A stretch of 64,000 bases of DNA from DATJFH01 sp035495815 (GTDB taxonomy: Bacteria > Acidobacteriota > Terriglobia > Bryobacterales > Bryobacteraceae): the NCBI GenBank assembly GCA_035495815.1, contig DATJFH010000237.1:20327-84326 (forward strand). The letters run 5' to 3'. Positions within the stretch are counted from its first letter, which is position 1. The number at the start of each line of letters is the position of its first letter. The notes under the pieces are model-generated. The model did not search any database, was not told the origin of the DNA, and saw only the letters and a program-made list of their open reading frames with translations. The position numbers were made by a program, and so were the translations under genes. Positions 1 to 8,280 of the stretch are shown piece after piece.

Positions 1-584
1 CCAATTACTACGATCGCCGCCCCGACTGGGGACCCTCGGAGATCGACCTGCGCCACCGCGTAACCTGGAGCTCGGTTTATCAGCTGCCTTTCGGCAAAGG
101 CCGCCGGTTTCTGGCGAATCACTGGAGCCGGGTTGTCGTCGGAGGCTGGTCCGTCAGCGGCGTGATGGTGGTCCAGACGGGTGGGCCGGTGACGGTGACC
201 ACCCAGACGAATTCCACGTCGGCCAACTCGGCCGGAGCCCTGCGGGCGGACATCCTGCGCGACCCGAACCTGCCTTCCGGGGACCGGTCGATTCAACGCT
301 GGTTCGATACTCTGGCCTTCCGTCAGCCGGCTCAGTACACGTTCGGCAACCAGGGCATCGGCCACGTGCGCGCGCCCCGCATGACCACGGTCAACGGTTC
401 CATCATCCGCACCTTCATTCCCTGGGAGCGCAAGTCGATCCAGTTCCGCGGGGATCTCTTCAACGCCCCGAATCATACGAACTTCGGTACCCCGGCTCAG
501 GTTTTCGAAGGCCCGGGCTTCGGCATCATCAACAATGCGCGGCCGGCGCGGCAGGTGCAGCTCGGCCTCAAGATCAGCTTTTGA
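1..584 (+). CDS. TonB-dependent receptor, Oar-like, C-terminal part (5' end outside window)
   Basis: The frame is open from the left edge (first full codon at base 3) to a TGA at 582-584, so only about the last 193 residues are present. The text shows DLRHRVTWSSVYQLPFGKG near the start, APNHTNFGTP later, and the final residues VQLGLKISF. These are hallmarks of the C-terminal strands of the large Oar-type TonB-dependent receptors that are expanded in Acidobacteriota. The protein ends in Phe, as outer-membrane beta-barrels usually do. Family knowledge suggests an energy-dependent outer-membrane receptor, often with an N-terminal carboxypeptidase-regulatory-like domain, which cannot be checked here. 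The ligand is unknown. The following LamG gene starts about 14 bases downstream and is probably co-transcribed. Confidence 0.85.
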   Translation, partial: NYYDRRPDWGPSEIDLRHRVTWSSVYQLPFGKGRRFLANHWSRVVVGGWSVSGVMVVQTGGPVTVTTQTNSTSANSAGALRADILRDPNLPSGDRSIQRWFDTLAFRQPAQYTFGNQGIGHVRAPRMTTVNGSIIRTFIPWERKSIQFRGDLFNAPNHTNFGTPAQVFEGPGFGIINNARPARQVQLGLKISF

Positions 585-597
585 AAAGGAGATCGAT

Positions 598-1269
598 ATT
601 CTCAAAAGAATTTTTCTCGTTTTTCTGTCCCTCCCGCTCCTTCCCGGCGCGGCTGATTCCGAGCTATGGACTTTCGACAGGACAGATCGGCTGGGCGGCC
701 ACCCCACCAAGATTTTGGGACATCCCCGGGTCATCGATACGCCTGCCGGTAAAGCGGCGGAGTTCAACGGAGCCGGCGATGCGCTGTTCGTCGATACGCA
801 TCCCCTGGCCGGCGCCACGACGTTTACGTGGGAAGTGATTTTCCGTCCGGATCACGACGGCAAGCCCGAGCAGCGGTTCTTTCATCTCCAGGAGCGCGAT
901 GCAAAGGGCGCCGACACGGAGAACCGGATGCTGTTCGAGATCCGCATCATCGGCGGCCGCTGGTGTCTCGACAGCTTCGTCAAGTCGAGCGCCGATTCGC
1001 ACGCGCTGATGAATCGCCAGAGCCTGCATCCCCTCGACGCCTGGTATCACGCGGCCATGGTGTATGACGGACGCGAGTTCCGCAATTATGTCAACGGCAA
1101 GCTGGACGGCTCGGCGCAGGTCAAGCTGACGCCGCAAGGACAGGGGCGCAGCTCGGCCGGCGTCCGGATCAACCTGCGCGACTACTTCAAAGGAGCGATC
1201 CGGCTATCCCGGACGACCCGGCGCGCGCTGGCGCCGTCGGAGTTTCTGAAGCTGCCCGCGCAAAAATAG
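598..1269 (+). CDS. Secreted LamG / concanavalin-like domain protein
   Basis: This is a protein of about 223 residues with an N-terminal signal peptide (hydrophobic RIFLVFLSLPLLPGAAD) followed by one jelly-roll LamG-type domain, with AAEFNGAGDALFV, EVIFRP and HAAMVYDGREFRNYVNG as typical strands. It is probably exported to the periplasm or cell surface and binds carbohydrate or acts as an accessory domain; no catalytic motif is visible. Start choice is the odd part. The only upstream in-frame ATG (535) lies inside the receptor gene and would put about 25 extra residues before the signal peptide. An AAGGAG ribosome site at 586-591 sits 6 bases before an ATT codon at 598, which would begin the signal peptide exactly. 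ATT is therefore proposed as the start, with moderate confidence. Confidence 0.7.
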   Translation: MLKRIFLVFLSLPLLPGAADSELWTFDRTDRLGGHPTKILGHPRVIDTPAGKAAEFNGAGDALFVDTHPLAGATTFTWEVIFRPDHDGKPEQRFFHLQERDAKGADTENRMLFEIRIIGGRWCLDSFVKSSADSHALMNRQSLHPLDAWYHAAMVYDGREFRNYVNGKLDGSAQVKLTPQGQGRSSAGVRINLRDYFKGAIRLSRTTRRALAPSEFLKLPAQK

Positions 1270-1295
1270 CGGTCCCGCGGGAGGCTGCGGCGTGC

Positions 1296-2726
1296 TTAAA
1301 CGCTCAGAAACTTCGACAGCCGTTCCACGTGCCGGCCCGCTTTGGGCGCGATATTCACGTTCTCCAGCGGATCGTCCTGCAGATCGAAAAGAAGAGGCCC
1401 CGCCAGTTTCGCCGCGCCGGCGGCATGGTGGAGGTCCCTCGAGCTGGTGTCGGCGTCGAATCCGCGCACCAGTTTATACCGGCCGTCGAACGCCATTCGC
1501 CACGCGCCGAGTCCGCTCCGCACGGCTTCGCGGTGCTGCCTGGTCTTTCCCTCAAGTAAGCTCTTCATCGACCTGCTGTCCATCTCGGCAGGCTTCCGGA
1601 CCGATGCGAATTCGAGGAACGTCGCCGCCAGGTCCATGTGGCTGACCAAAGCGTCGCTCACCACGCCGTCCCGCACGCCGGGTCCCGCGATCACCATCGG
1701 GACGGCGGCGCTCGCATGATAGGGCAGGACTTTGCCCCATCGGTTGTGATCGCCCAGCATCTCGCCGTGATCGCTCGAGTAGACCACCAGAGTGTTCTCC
1801 AGTTCCCCGCGCTTCTTCAGCTCCTCGAGCAGCCGTCCCACCAGCCGGTCGATGTTCTCCACCATCCCGGTGTAATTCTGCCGGATGGCTACGTGCTGGT
1901 CGCGTGTGAATTCCCGGCAGCGATTCGGTTGAACGAAATCCCGGCCCCGGACCAGCTTTTCCATCCGCACGGTGATGTCCTCGGGATTGTGCGGTCCGGT
2001 GAAATTGATCGCCAGGTGCCACGGCTTGCCGCGAGGGAAACGGCTCATGAGCTCGAGCGCATTGGCGGCGATCCAGTTGTCGCAATAGGCGTCCTCGGGT
2101 AGCGGAGTGGGAAAAGTGGCCGCGTAGCCGTCCTTGCGGCGTCTCTTGAAATCGGCGATGTGAGCTGCCGCCAGCCCGCGCTTGTACAGCATCTCCATGT
2201 AGGGATCTTTGGGCGCGGACGCGCCGCTGGTCACTGCGTCCCCCTTCCCGGCATTGTCGATGCCGTCGGAAAATCCCCATTCCGGCAGCAGATGCTTCCC
2301 GTCCAGGCCCCAGGTAGGACTAGCTTTGTGAAGGTCGATCTTGCCGCACGCGGCCGTGTGATAGCCGCTCTCGCGCAGCAGCGTGTAATAAGTCTTCTGA
2401 TCGAGCGGATAATCCTCGGTATTGTCCCGAACCCGGCAGTTCTCGTATTCCTTGCCCGATGCCAGGCAGGCCCGTGAGGGCGCGCACAGCGGGGACGCCA
2501 CCACGGCGTTGGTAAACCGCATGCCGCGCTGCGCCAGACGGTCCAGATTCGGCGTCCTGACAGCCAGGTTCTTGTTGAAACCCGTCCAATCGAACCGGTG
2601 CTGATCCGGGAACAACAGGAGAATGTTCGGCCGGGATTTTCCCGGTTGGGCGCCGAGGGTGCGGGGTCCAGGCAACGCGCCGCACGCCGCGGCGGCGCTC
2701 GTGATCAAGTCTCGACGGGTAATCAT
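1296..2726 (-). CDS. Secreted sulfatase (formylglycine-dependent, arylsulfatase type)
   Basis: A 476-residue sulfatase. The N-terminus carries a twin-arginine-like signal (RRDLITSAAAACG). The active-site signature CAPSR has Cys81 as the residue matured to formylglycine, and D41/Q42 and the later SSDHGEMLGDH stretch supply metal ligands. It hydrolyses a sulfate ester, presumably of a polysaccharide or organic sulfate; the exact substrate cannot be read from sequence. It is the last gene of a minus-strand run that starts with a PAP2 phosphatase at 8235, and lies 54 bases after the amidase. Two more sulfatases are at 40803-43779. No catalytically complete formylglycine-generating enzyme was found in the window, so maturation must rely on a gene elsewhere. 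Confidence 0.9.
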   Translation of the reverse strand: MITRRDLITSAAAACGALPGPRTLGAQPGKSRPNILLLFPDQHRFDWTGFNKNLAVRTPNLDRLAQRGMRFTNAVVASPLCAPSRACLASGKEYENCRVRDNTEDYPLDQKTYYTLLRESGYHTAACGKIDLHKASPTWGLDGKHLLPEWGFSDGIDNAGKGDAVTSGASAPKDPYMEMLYKRGLAAAHIADFKRRRKDGYAATFPTPLPEDAYCDNWIAANALELMSRFPRGKPWHLAINFTGPHNPEDITVRMEKLVRGRDFVQPNRCREFTRDQHVAIRQNYTGMVENIDRLVGRLLEELKKRGELENTLVVYSSDHGEMLGDHNRWGKVLPYHASAAVPMVIAGPGVRDGVVSDALVSHMDLAATFLEFASVRKPAEMDSRSMKSLLEGKTRQHREAVRSGLGAWRMAFDGRYKLVRGFDADTSSRDLHHAAGAAKLAGPLLFDLQDDPLENVNIAPKAGRHVERLSKFLSV

Positions 2727-2780
2727 TTGCCTGGCCAGTTTAACATCTCGCGGCGTAATGCGGCGCGCAGGAGCCGCTGC

Positions 2781-4481
2781 CTACGGCGCACCAGGCGGGG
2801 GGATGCGCCGTTTGGTGGCCTGCTCGAACGCATATCCCAGTTCGATCAGTCTTGGCTCGGCGCAAGCCATGCCCGTGAAGCTGACCCCGACCGGCCGCGA
2901 GCGCGCTTTGAACTCGTCCGGAAAGGCATCCGTGGGGGCGTTGGGCACGGATCCGAAGGGCACGATTACGGTTGGGTACCCGGGTTTGGCGGCGATGGAA
3001 GCTCCGCTGGCGGCCGGAAACAGCAGGGCGTCCAGACGCTGGCTCTTCATCACTTCATCGATGCCGTGCGCGCCGCCCAGCCGGATGTCTTTGGCGCGGT
3101 CGGCTTCGTACCGCGCTCGGTCCGCATCGAGGTCCATCTCGTCCGATACGTCCAGATTCGACTGCCCGTATTTGATCGAGCCGGCCCGTGTGTGGGCCAG
3201 ATTCCATTCCCGCAGCTCGCGGAGCGATTTGACCGGCGCCGAGGGTCCGAGAGTAGCCAGCCAGGAGTTGAAGTCGCGCTTCATGCCGTATTTGAAATCG
3301 ATGGAGCAATCCCCGTCCTTACCTTTGCCCTTGGAGGCGCCGCCGCAGGTGCTCCATAAGAGAATGTTGTTCGCCGGATTCGGGTCGGTCACGCTCGGGA
3401 TGTCCGCCGGATCGACGATCACGGCGCCCTGCCTTTTCAGAATGACGATCGCTTCGGCCATCAATCTGGCTTCGTCTTCCTCCAGTCCGCCGCGCGGCTC
3501 CGTGTCGCCGGGCGCAGTCGTCTTGTCAAAGTAAAATGCGCGGGGGATGCCGATGCGCGCGCCGGCCAGGGAGTTCTTCTTCAGGAACTTCGTATAGTCG
3601 TGGCCGGGAGGCGCTGCGCACCGGCTCGTCGCCGGATCGTGCGGATCCGGGTTCTCGCCTTCGAGAACGCCCAGCAGAATAGCTGCGTCAGCGACGGTTT
3701 TCGCCATCGGGCCGGCGGTGTCCTGATCGGCGGTGATCGGGATGACGCCGTAGCGGCTGACCCGTCCCACGGTGGGCTTTATTCCCGCCAGCATGTTCTG
3801 GTTCGAGGGGCTCAGGATGGACCCGGAGGTTTCCGTGCCGACGTTGGCTGCCCAGAAGTTCGCCGCCGTGCCGATTCCCGAGCTCGACCCGCCCGTGTTG
3901 AGCGCCGGCCTCCCGTCGAAGAACTTTTCCCGCGGGTCGCGCCGCGGATCGTACGGATTGAACCCGAAGCCGCCGACCGCGTTGTAGTTGCCCGGCATCG
4001 GCGTCGGCCCGCCGGCCACCCAGTTGGCCAGCTCCGTCATGCCGGTCTTGGCGAGGATGATCGCGCCGCCGGCGCGGAGGTTCCGGGTGAGCGTTGCTTC
4101 ATACGGGGGAGTGTAGCCGGCAAACGCGAGAGCGCCACCCGTGGTTGGAAGGCTCGTCGTGTGGATATTATCTTTGAGCGCGATGGGGATGCCGTGCAGC
4201 GGCCCGCGAATCCTGCCGCGGGCTCGCTCGCGATCCAGTTCGTCGGCCTCCTCGAGCGCCTTCGGATTCACGGCCAGCGTCGCATGGAGGCGGTCATTGT
4301 ACATGGCGATGCGTAAGAGGTACTGCTCCACCAGCTCCCGCGATGTCACGCGCTTTTTCCGAAGCGCCTCCTGCATCTGCGGGACGGAGGCTTCCACCAC
4401 GTTGAATTTGGCGCGAGTCCGGGATTGCGCCGGAAAAGCGGCCAGGCCGGCGATCGCGGCAAGTGTCAGAAAAAGTTTCAT
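2781..4481 (-). CDS. Secreted amidase-signature family hydrolase
   Basis: A 566-residue member of the amidase signature family, the GatA/fatty-acid-amide-hydrolase fold. It has a cleavable signal peptide (MKLFLTLAAIAGLAAFPAQS). The Ser-cisSer-Lys catalytic set is readable: Lys103 in ALKDN, the GGSSSG loop at 197-202, and the nucleophile Ser221 in TETSGSI. The signal peptide argues against a role as the GatA subunit of the tRNA amidotransferase, because the protein would act outside the cytoplasm. The substrate is an unknown amide. The gene starts only 7 bases after the stop of the upstream serine hydrolase, so the two are probably co-expressed. Confidence 0.9.
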   Translation of the reverse strand: MKLFLTLAAIAGLAAFPAQSRTRAKFNVVEASVPQMQEALRKKRVTSRELVEQYLLRIAMYNDRLHATLAVNPKALEEADELDRERARGRIRGPLHGIPIALKDNIHTTSLPTTGGALAFAGYTPPYEATLTRNLRAGGAIILAKTGMTELANWVAGGPTPMPGNYNAVGGFGFNPYDPRRDPREKFFDGRPALNTGGSSSGIGTAANFWAANVGTETSGSILSPSNQNMLAGIKPTVGRVSRYGVIPITADQDTAGPMAKTVADAAILLGVLEGENPDPHDPATSRCAAPPGHDYTKFLKKNSLAGARIGIPRAFYFDKTTAPGDTEPRGGLEEDEARLMAEAIVILKRQGAVIVDPADIPSVTDPNPANNILLWSTCGGASKGKGKDGDCSIDFKYGMKRDFNSWLATLGPSAPVKSLRELREWNLAHTRAGSIKYGQSNLDVSDEMDLDADRARYEADRAKDIRLGGAHGIDEVMKSQRLDALLFPAASGASIAAKPGYPTVIVPFGSVPNAPTDAFPDEFKARSRPVGVSFTGMACAEPRLIELGYAFEQATKRRIPPPGAP

Positions 4482-4488
4482 ATCCCGT

Positions 4489-5922
4489 CTACAGTTGGTT
4501 CATCACCATGAATTGCTCGTACTTCCCCTCCGGCGTGACGTAGATGTTGACCAGCACGGTCTTCTTCTCGTACTCGGCGCGGTAGGTCCGGTGGATCATT
4601 CCGCCGCGCAGGCTCTCGTTCGACCGCATGACCGACTTCAGCTTTCCCAGTTTCGTCAGGGACGTCTTGCAGTCCGTCAGCGCCGTTTCACTGAAGTACG
4701 AATTGGCGTTGGACGTGAGCAGCTCACGATCGACCCTGCCCTTCCGAAGCCCCTTGAGAATACGGCGGACCTGGCCTGTGGCTGCATCCGCTTCCGGCGG
4801 CTGGTCCGAAAGGAAGAGCTGCATGGCGATCTGCCGCGTCAGCGGTCCCAGAAAGCTGACGCCATCTACGTTCGACAGCGTGACCACCGCTCCTTTGCGT
4901 GTGGGAAAAACAGTGTTCGAAGCGAGGAACCCGGAGACTTCGCCTCCGTGCGAAACAGCCGGGATGCCGTTCAGATCGCCGAGTTGCAGGCCGAGCGCGT
5001 AATGGGTCAGGTCGCCATTCGACAGCTTCATCTCGCGCGTGAACTCTTCGTAGGACGCTGCGCTCAGGATCTTCTTCTCCAGAAACGCGATGTCCCAGCG
5101 CGCCAGGTCGGACGAGGTCATGCAAAGCTCGCCGGCGGCCGAATACCAGCCCGGAGCTTCCCTTCCGGCCGGACGCGCCGGGCCCAGAGCGTAGCGGGTA
5201 TAGGCGACCGCGTCCGCCGGGCTCGCTTCCGAGCAGTCGCCGGCCGACGTCATAGCGAGTGGACTGAACACCGTCTGGCGCAGAAATGCCACCAGCGGTT
5301 GGCCGGACACCTTCTCGAAGATCTCTCCGGCCAGCACATAGTTGGTGTTGCTGTACTGCCAGCGCGTACCCGGATCGAAGTTGAGCGGCTTGCGCGCCCA
5401 GCGGTCGAGGATGGCTTTCGGATGGGTGGGCTTCGTCCACTCGGGGATGATGTAGTCCTGCGGCGCGTAATCCTCATAGCCGGACACGTGAGTCAGCAAC
5501 TGCCGGATGGTGATCTCCGAAGCGCGCGTCAAGTCCGGAAAATACTTGGATACCTTGTCGTCGAGGGACAGCTTCCCCTGCTCCTGAAGCAGCAGCAGCG
5601 CGACCGCGGTGAACTGCTTGCTGATCGATCCCACGGCATAGCGCGTGCCGGGCCCGGCTTGGCGGCCGGCGGCCAGGTCGGCGACGCCGAACGCTTTCGC
5701 GTAAACGAGCTTGCCTTTGTCGACAACCGCCACCGAAACGCTCGGGGCGCCGCTCTGCTGGAGCGAGGTTGAAATCTTGCCGGAGATCTTGCCGTCGAGG
5801 TCGGACGGTTGAGCCAGGGCGTTGAAAAGCAGCGGGAACAGTAGCAGCGGAAAACGAAGCAGCGCACGCATCGTAAACATCATGTTACGAATTTTGGGGG
5901 CAGGCCGGCGCCGGGGGTTCAT
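4489..5922 (-). CDS. Serine beta-lactamase-like hydrolase (class C / DD-peptidase fold), exported
   Basis: A 477-residue protein of the beta-lactamase/D-alanyl-D-alanine carboxypeptidase superfamily. The catalytic SxxK motif is Ser99-Ile-Ser-Lys102, the second motif is Tyr190-Ser-Asn, and a HGG box stands in the C-terminal half of the domain. A C-terminal region of about 100 residues follows the catalytic domain. The hydrophobic segment LLRFPLLLFPLLFNALAQ is a signal peptide. The ATG at 5922 overlaps the TGA of the upstream phosphoesterase (ATGA), which favours it through translational coupling; the internal Met codons at 5880 and 5871 would give a more usual signal-peptide length. The family includes esterases and peptidases, so antibiotic resistance should not be assumed. 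Confidence 0.88.
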   Translation of the reverse strand: MNPRRRPAPKIRNMMFTMRALLRFPLLLFPLLFNALAQPSDLDGKISGKISTSLQQSGAPSVSVAVVDKGKLVYAKAFGVADLAAGRQAGPGTRYAVGSISKQFTAVALLLLQEQGKLSLDDKVSKYFPDLTRASEITIRQLLTHVSGYEDYAPQDYIIPEWTKPTHPKAILDRWARKPLNFDPGTRWQYSNTNYVLAGEIFEKVSGQPLVAFLRQTVFSPLAMTSAGDCSEASPADAVAYTRYALGPARPAGREAPGWYSAAGELCMTSSDLARWDIAFLEKKILSAASYEEFTREMKLSNGDLTHYALGLQLGDLNGIPAVSHGGEVSGFLASNTVFPTRKGAVVTLSNVDGVSFLGPLTRQIAMQLFLSDQPPEADAATGQVRRILKGLRKGRVDRELLTSNANSYFSETALTDCKTSLTKLGKLKSVMRSNESLRGGMIHRTYRAEYEKKTVLVNIYVTPEGKYEQFMVMNQL

Positions 5923-6740
5923 TCCGAGCCGTCGACCGGCTCCCAGCCCCCGTCTGTCTTGTGGAAACGTTCACAGCCTGCCGGCGCGAACAGCAGCCGC
6001 TCGCTCGACCATGTCCATCGTTCGACCGTCACCCGCCCGGAATCGACCCGGATGAGGTTGAACGAGTTCAACTCGCCGCGCCCGCGTGTCGAAGTGGCCG
6101 TCCCCGCCTGTATCACCAGCGCCGAATGGCCCACGATACGGTACCGCAAAACCGTCCGGCACACGGCGCTCACATGCATGTGACCCGCCAGCAGCAGGTC
6201 CGCGCCGCATTCCGCCAGATGACCCATGGCGACCCGCGCGCCGCCAACCAGATGCTGCTCCGAATATCTTTCCGGCAGATCGAAGGGATGGTGGGTCACC
6301 ACGATCTTGGAACGCCCGTCGGCCGCTCCCAGCCGCTCCTTGATTCGCGCGATCTGCGCCGCATTCACGCGCCCGCCTTTCCACGCCAGCGCGCGCGCCG
6401 TATTCGTCCCGACCACGGCAATCTCGTCGTCCAAGTAGACAGGTTCCTTGTCTTCCGTGATGTGGCGATGGTACAAATCCATCTTGCCGACGAAACGTCC
6501 GTAGAGGTTATACAGCGGGACGTCATGATTCCCCGGCACCACGATCTGCGGCTGAGGCAGGCGGTCGAGAAACGCCCGGGCTTCCTGAAATTCGCTCACC
6601 CGCGCCCGCTGGGTCAGGTCGCCGGATACCACGACCAGGTCCGGCCCGATCCGCCGCGCCGCCTCTACCAGAGGATCGAGGATCGCCGATTCGACCCGGC
6701 CGAAGTGAATGTCCGACAGGTGCAGAATCGTGCGGCTCAT
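5919..6740 (-). CDS. Calcineurin-like metallophosphoesterase
   Basis: A 273-residue cytoplasmic protein with the full set of metal-binding motifs of the metallophosphatase fold: D10-x-H12 in LSDIHFGR, GDLT, GNHD, a central HH pair (VVTHHPFD) and GHMH. This points to a di-metal phosphodiesterase or phosphatase of the Icc/CpdA-like group. The substrate is unknown. The longer open frame upstream (to 6950) is a shadow of the lipid kinase gene. The ATG at 6740 overlaps the TGA of that kinase (ATGA). Sitting between a lipid kinase and a PAP2 phosphatase, it may act on a phospholipid headgroup or a related diester, but that is only inferred from context. Confidence 0.9.
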   Translation of the reverse strand: MSRTILHLSDIHFGRVESAILDPLVEAARRIGPDLVVVSGDLTQRARVSEFQEARAFLDRLPQPQIVVPGNHDVPLYNLYGRFVGKMDLYHRHITEDKEPVYLDDEIAVVGTNTARALAWKGGRVNAAQIARIKERLGAADGRSKIVVTHHPFDLPERYSEQHLVGGARVAMGHLAECGADLLLAGHMHVSAVCRTVLRYRIVGHSALVIQAGTATSTRGRGELNSFNLIRVDSGRVTVERWTWSSERLLFAPAGCERFHKTDGGWEPVDGSE

Positions 6741-7627
6741 CCTGCCTCCGGCGCAATCACCCGCAGCGCGCCCGGCCGCGTACGGTATTCGAGCGGCGTC
6801 TCGATCAGGACTACCTCCCCGTCCAGAGACACCGGCACCCTTCGGCGCCGGCTGTAAATTCGAACCTCCTCCGCCCGCAGCATCATGAAGTCCCGCTCTT
6901 CTCCGATCTCTTTTGCCAGCGCTCGGAATGCCAGCCGAACCAGTCCCCACCGGCCCATCCGGTATTGGGCCACTCCCAGGCTGAGTACTCCTTTGTCCAG
7001 CGAGTCTCTGGACCCGAAGGCGATGCCCTCCATGCGGTAAGTGTTATTGCCCACGAACACGAACGGTGTCCGCCAGGCGAGCGATTTGCCTCCGGCCACC
7101 ACCCGCACCTTCAGAAAGGGAAAACGCCGCAGCGCCGACAGTGAGGCCCAAATCAGCGCCAGCCATTTCGGTTGCCCCTGCTTCCGCCGTTTCTCCCGTT
7201 GGGTCACCATCCACGGATACAACCCCAATCCGGAATTGTTGATGAAAATGCGGCCGTTCACTTCCGCGACGTCTACCATCCGGGGTTTGGAGCGCTGCAG
7301 CGCCGTCAAGGCGTCTTCAAGATCGAGCGGCACTTTGAGGTCTCTGGCGAAATGATTGAGTGTGCCCATCGGCAGCACGCCCAGGGCAGCGTCCGTATCG
7401 AGAACCGCGGACGCAACGGCGCTCACGGTCCCGTCGCCTCCCGCTGCGATGATCGTGCGGCGCCCCTCCTGAATCAACCGGGCTGCCAGCGCGGCGATGT
7501 TTGTTCCCCGCGATACCAGGACCACTTCGGCGGCGATTCCGCGCGCGCGGACCAGTTCGGCTACTTTCCCGTGCCAGGGGCGAATACCCGAGGAGGTATT
7601 GACAAGGATGGCCGCGGGCGCAGTCAT
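6737..7627 (-). CDS. Diacylglycerol kinase-like lipid kinase (DagK/YegS family)
   Basis: A 296-residue protein with the diacylglycerol kinase catalytic domain. The nucleotide-binding GGDGT motif is at residues 63-67, followed by LGVLPMGTLNHFARDL, and the C-terminal lobe ends with VSLDGEVV. Members phosphorylate diacylglycerol, sphingosine-like bases or phosphatidylglycerol with ATP. The pairing with a PAP2-type phosphatase immediately upstream (ATGA overlap at 7624-7627) suggests turnover or recycling of a lipid phosphate. The first Met after the upstream stop (7627) was chosen; the longer frame is a shadow. Confidence 0.9.
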   Translation of the reverse strand: MTAPAAILVNTSSGIRPWHGKVAELVRARGIAAEVVLVSRGTNIAALAARLIQEGRRTIIAAGGDGTVSAVASAVLDTDAALGVLPMGTLNHFARDLKVPLDLEDALTALQRSKPRMVDVAEVNGRIFINNSGLGLYPWMVTQREKRRKQGQPKWLALIWASLSALRRFPFLKVRVVAGGKSLAWRTPFVFVGNNTYRMEGIAFGSRDSLDKGVLSLGVAQYRMGRWGLVRLAFRALAKEIGEERDFMMLRAEEVRIYSRRRRVPVSLDGEVVLIETPLEYRTRPGALRVIAPEAG

Positions 7628-8235
7628 TTCTTTATCGTAGCGATTCGTCTGTGGAGAACGGCCGCCGCTTCGAGCCAGACCGCGCCCACCAGGTATCCGG
7701 CGATAACGTCGGTAGCATAATGGACGCCCAGATACACCCGCGAGGCGCCGATCACCAGCGCCAGAACAATCGCCGCGATCCGGGCCGGCCAGCCTCCGGC
7801 GAGCCACGCCAGAGCGCCGTATACGGAGAGTGAGAGCAGCGCGTGACCGCTGGGGAAGCTGAACGACTGCGGCAGCGGCGTGTCGAAAAACGCCTCCGGC
7901 CGCGGGCGATGGAACAGGAGTTTCAAGCCGAATTCGAGCATCTCGGCTCCTCCCCAGACGATCAGCATGAAAGTCGCCCGGCGCCAATCTCCCCGCGCGA
8001 ACAGGGCAGCGGCGGCGCACAGCGGCAGACCGATCATCACCGCCTGCGAGCCCAGGAGCGTCACCAGTTGCATGAATCGCGTCAAGCCCGTTGTAGCCGC
8101 CGAGTGCACTGCCGCCCGGACGGCTTCGTCAAAAGCCATGGTTCGACCAGCCGTCATCGACCCTGCCAGCCAGATAAGGCAGATCAACGCGGCCGCCGCG
8201 GCCGTCCTCACCAGTTGTTCGTCACGTTTTGCCAT
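7624..8235 (-). CDS. PAP2-family membrane phosphatase
   Basis: A protein of about 203 residues with several hydrophobic segments and the three phosphatase motifs of the PAP2/type-2 phosphatidic acid phosphatase family: K-x6-RP (KLLFHRPRP), PSGH (SFPSGHALLS) and SR-x5-H-x3-D (SRVYLGVHYATD). It dephosphorylates a lipid phosphate or undecaprenyl pyrophosphate on the periplasmic face of the inner membrane. The ATG at 8235 (MAKRDEQ) is preferred over the upstream alternative at 8265. This is the promoter-proximal gene of the minus-strand run and is divergent from the YfhO-type gene, with about 45 bases between the two starts, so a shared divergent promoter region is likely. Confidence 0.9.
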   Translation of the reverse strand: MAKRDEQLVRTAAAAALICLIWLAGSMTAGRTMAFDEAVRAAVHSAATTGLTRFMQLVTLLGSQAVMIGLPLCAAAALFARGDWRRATFMLIVWGGAEMLEFGLKLLFHRPRPEAFFDTPLPQSFSFPSGHALLSLSVYGALAWLAGGWPARIAAIVLALVIGASRVYLGVHYATDVIAGYLVGAVWLEAAAVLHRRIATIKK

Positions 8236-8280
8236 GCCTTGCAGCTTGCGCCCGCGCCGGATCATCTATACTGATCGAGA

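Noticed and set aside
4489..5922. Antibiotic-resistance beta-lactamase
   Set aside because: The fold and SxxK/YSN motifs are shared with many esterases and peptidases; nothing in the sequence shows beta-lactam hydrolysis.
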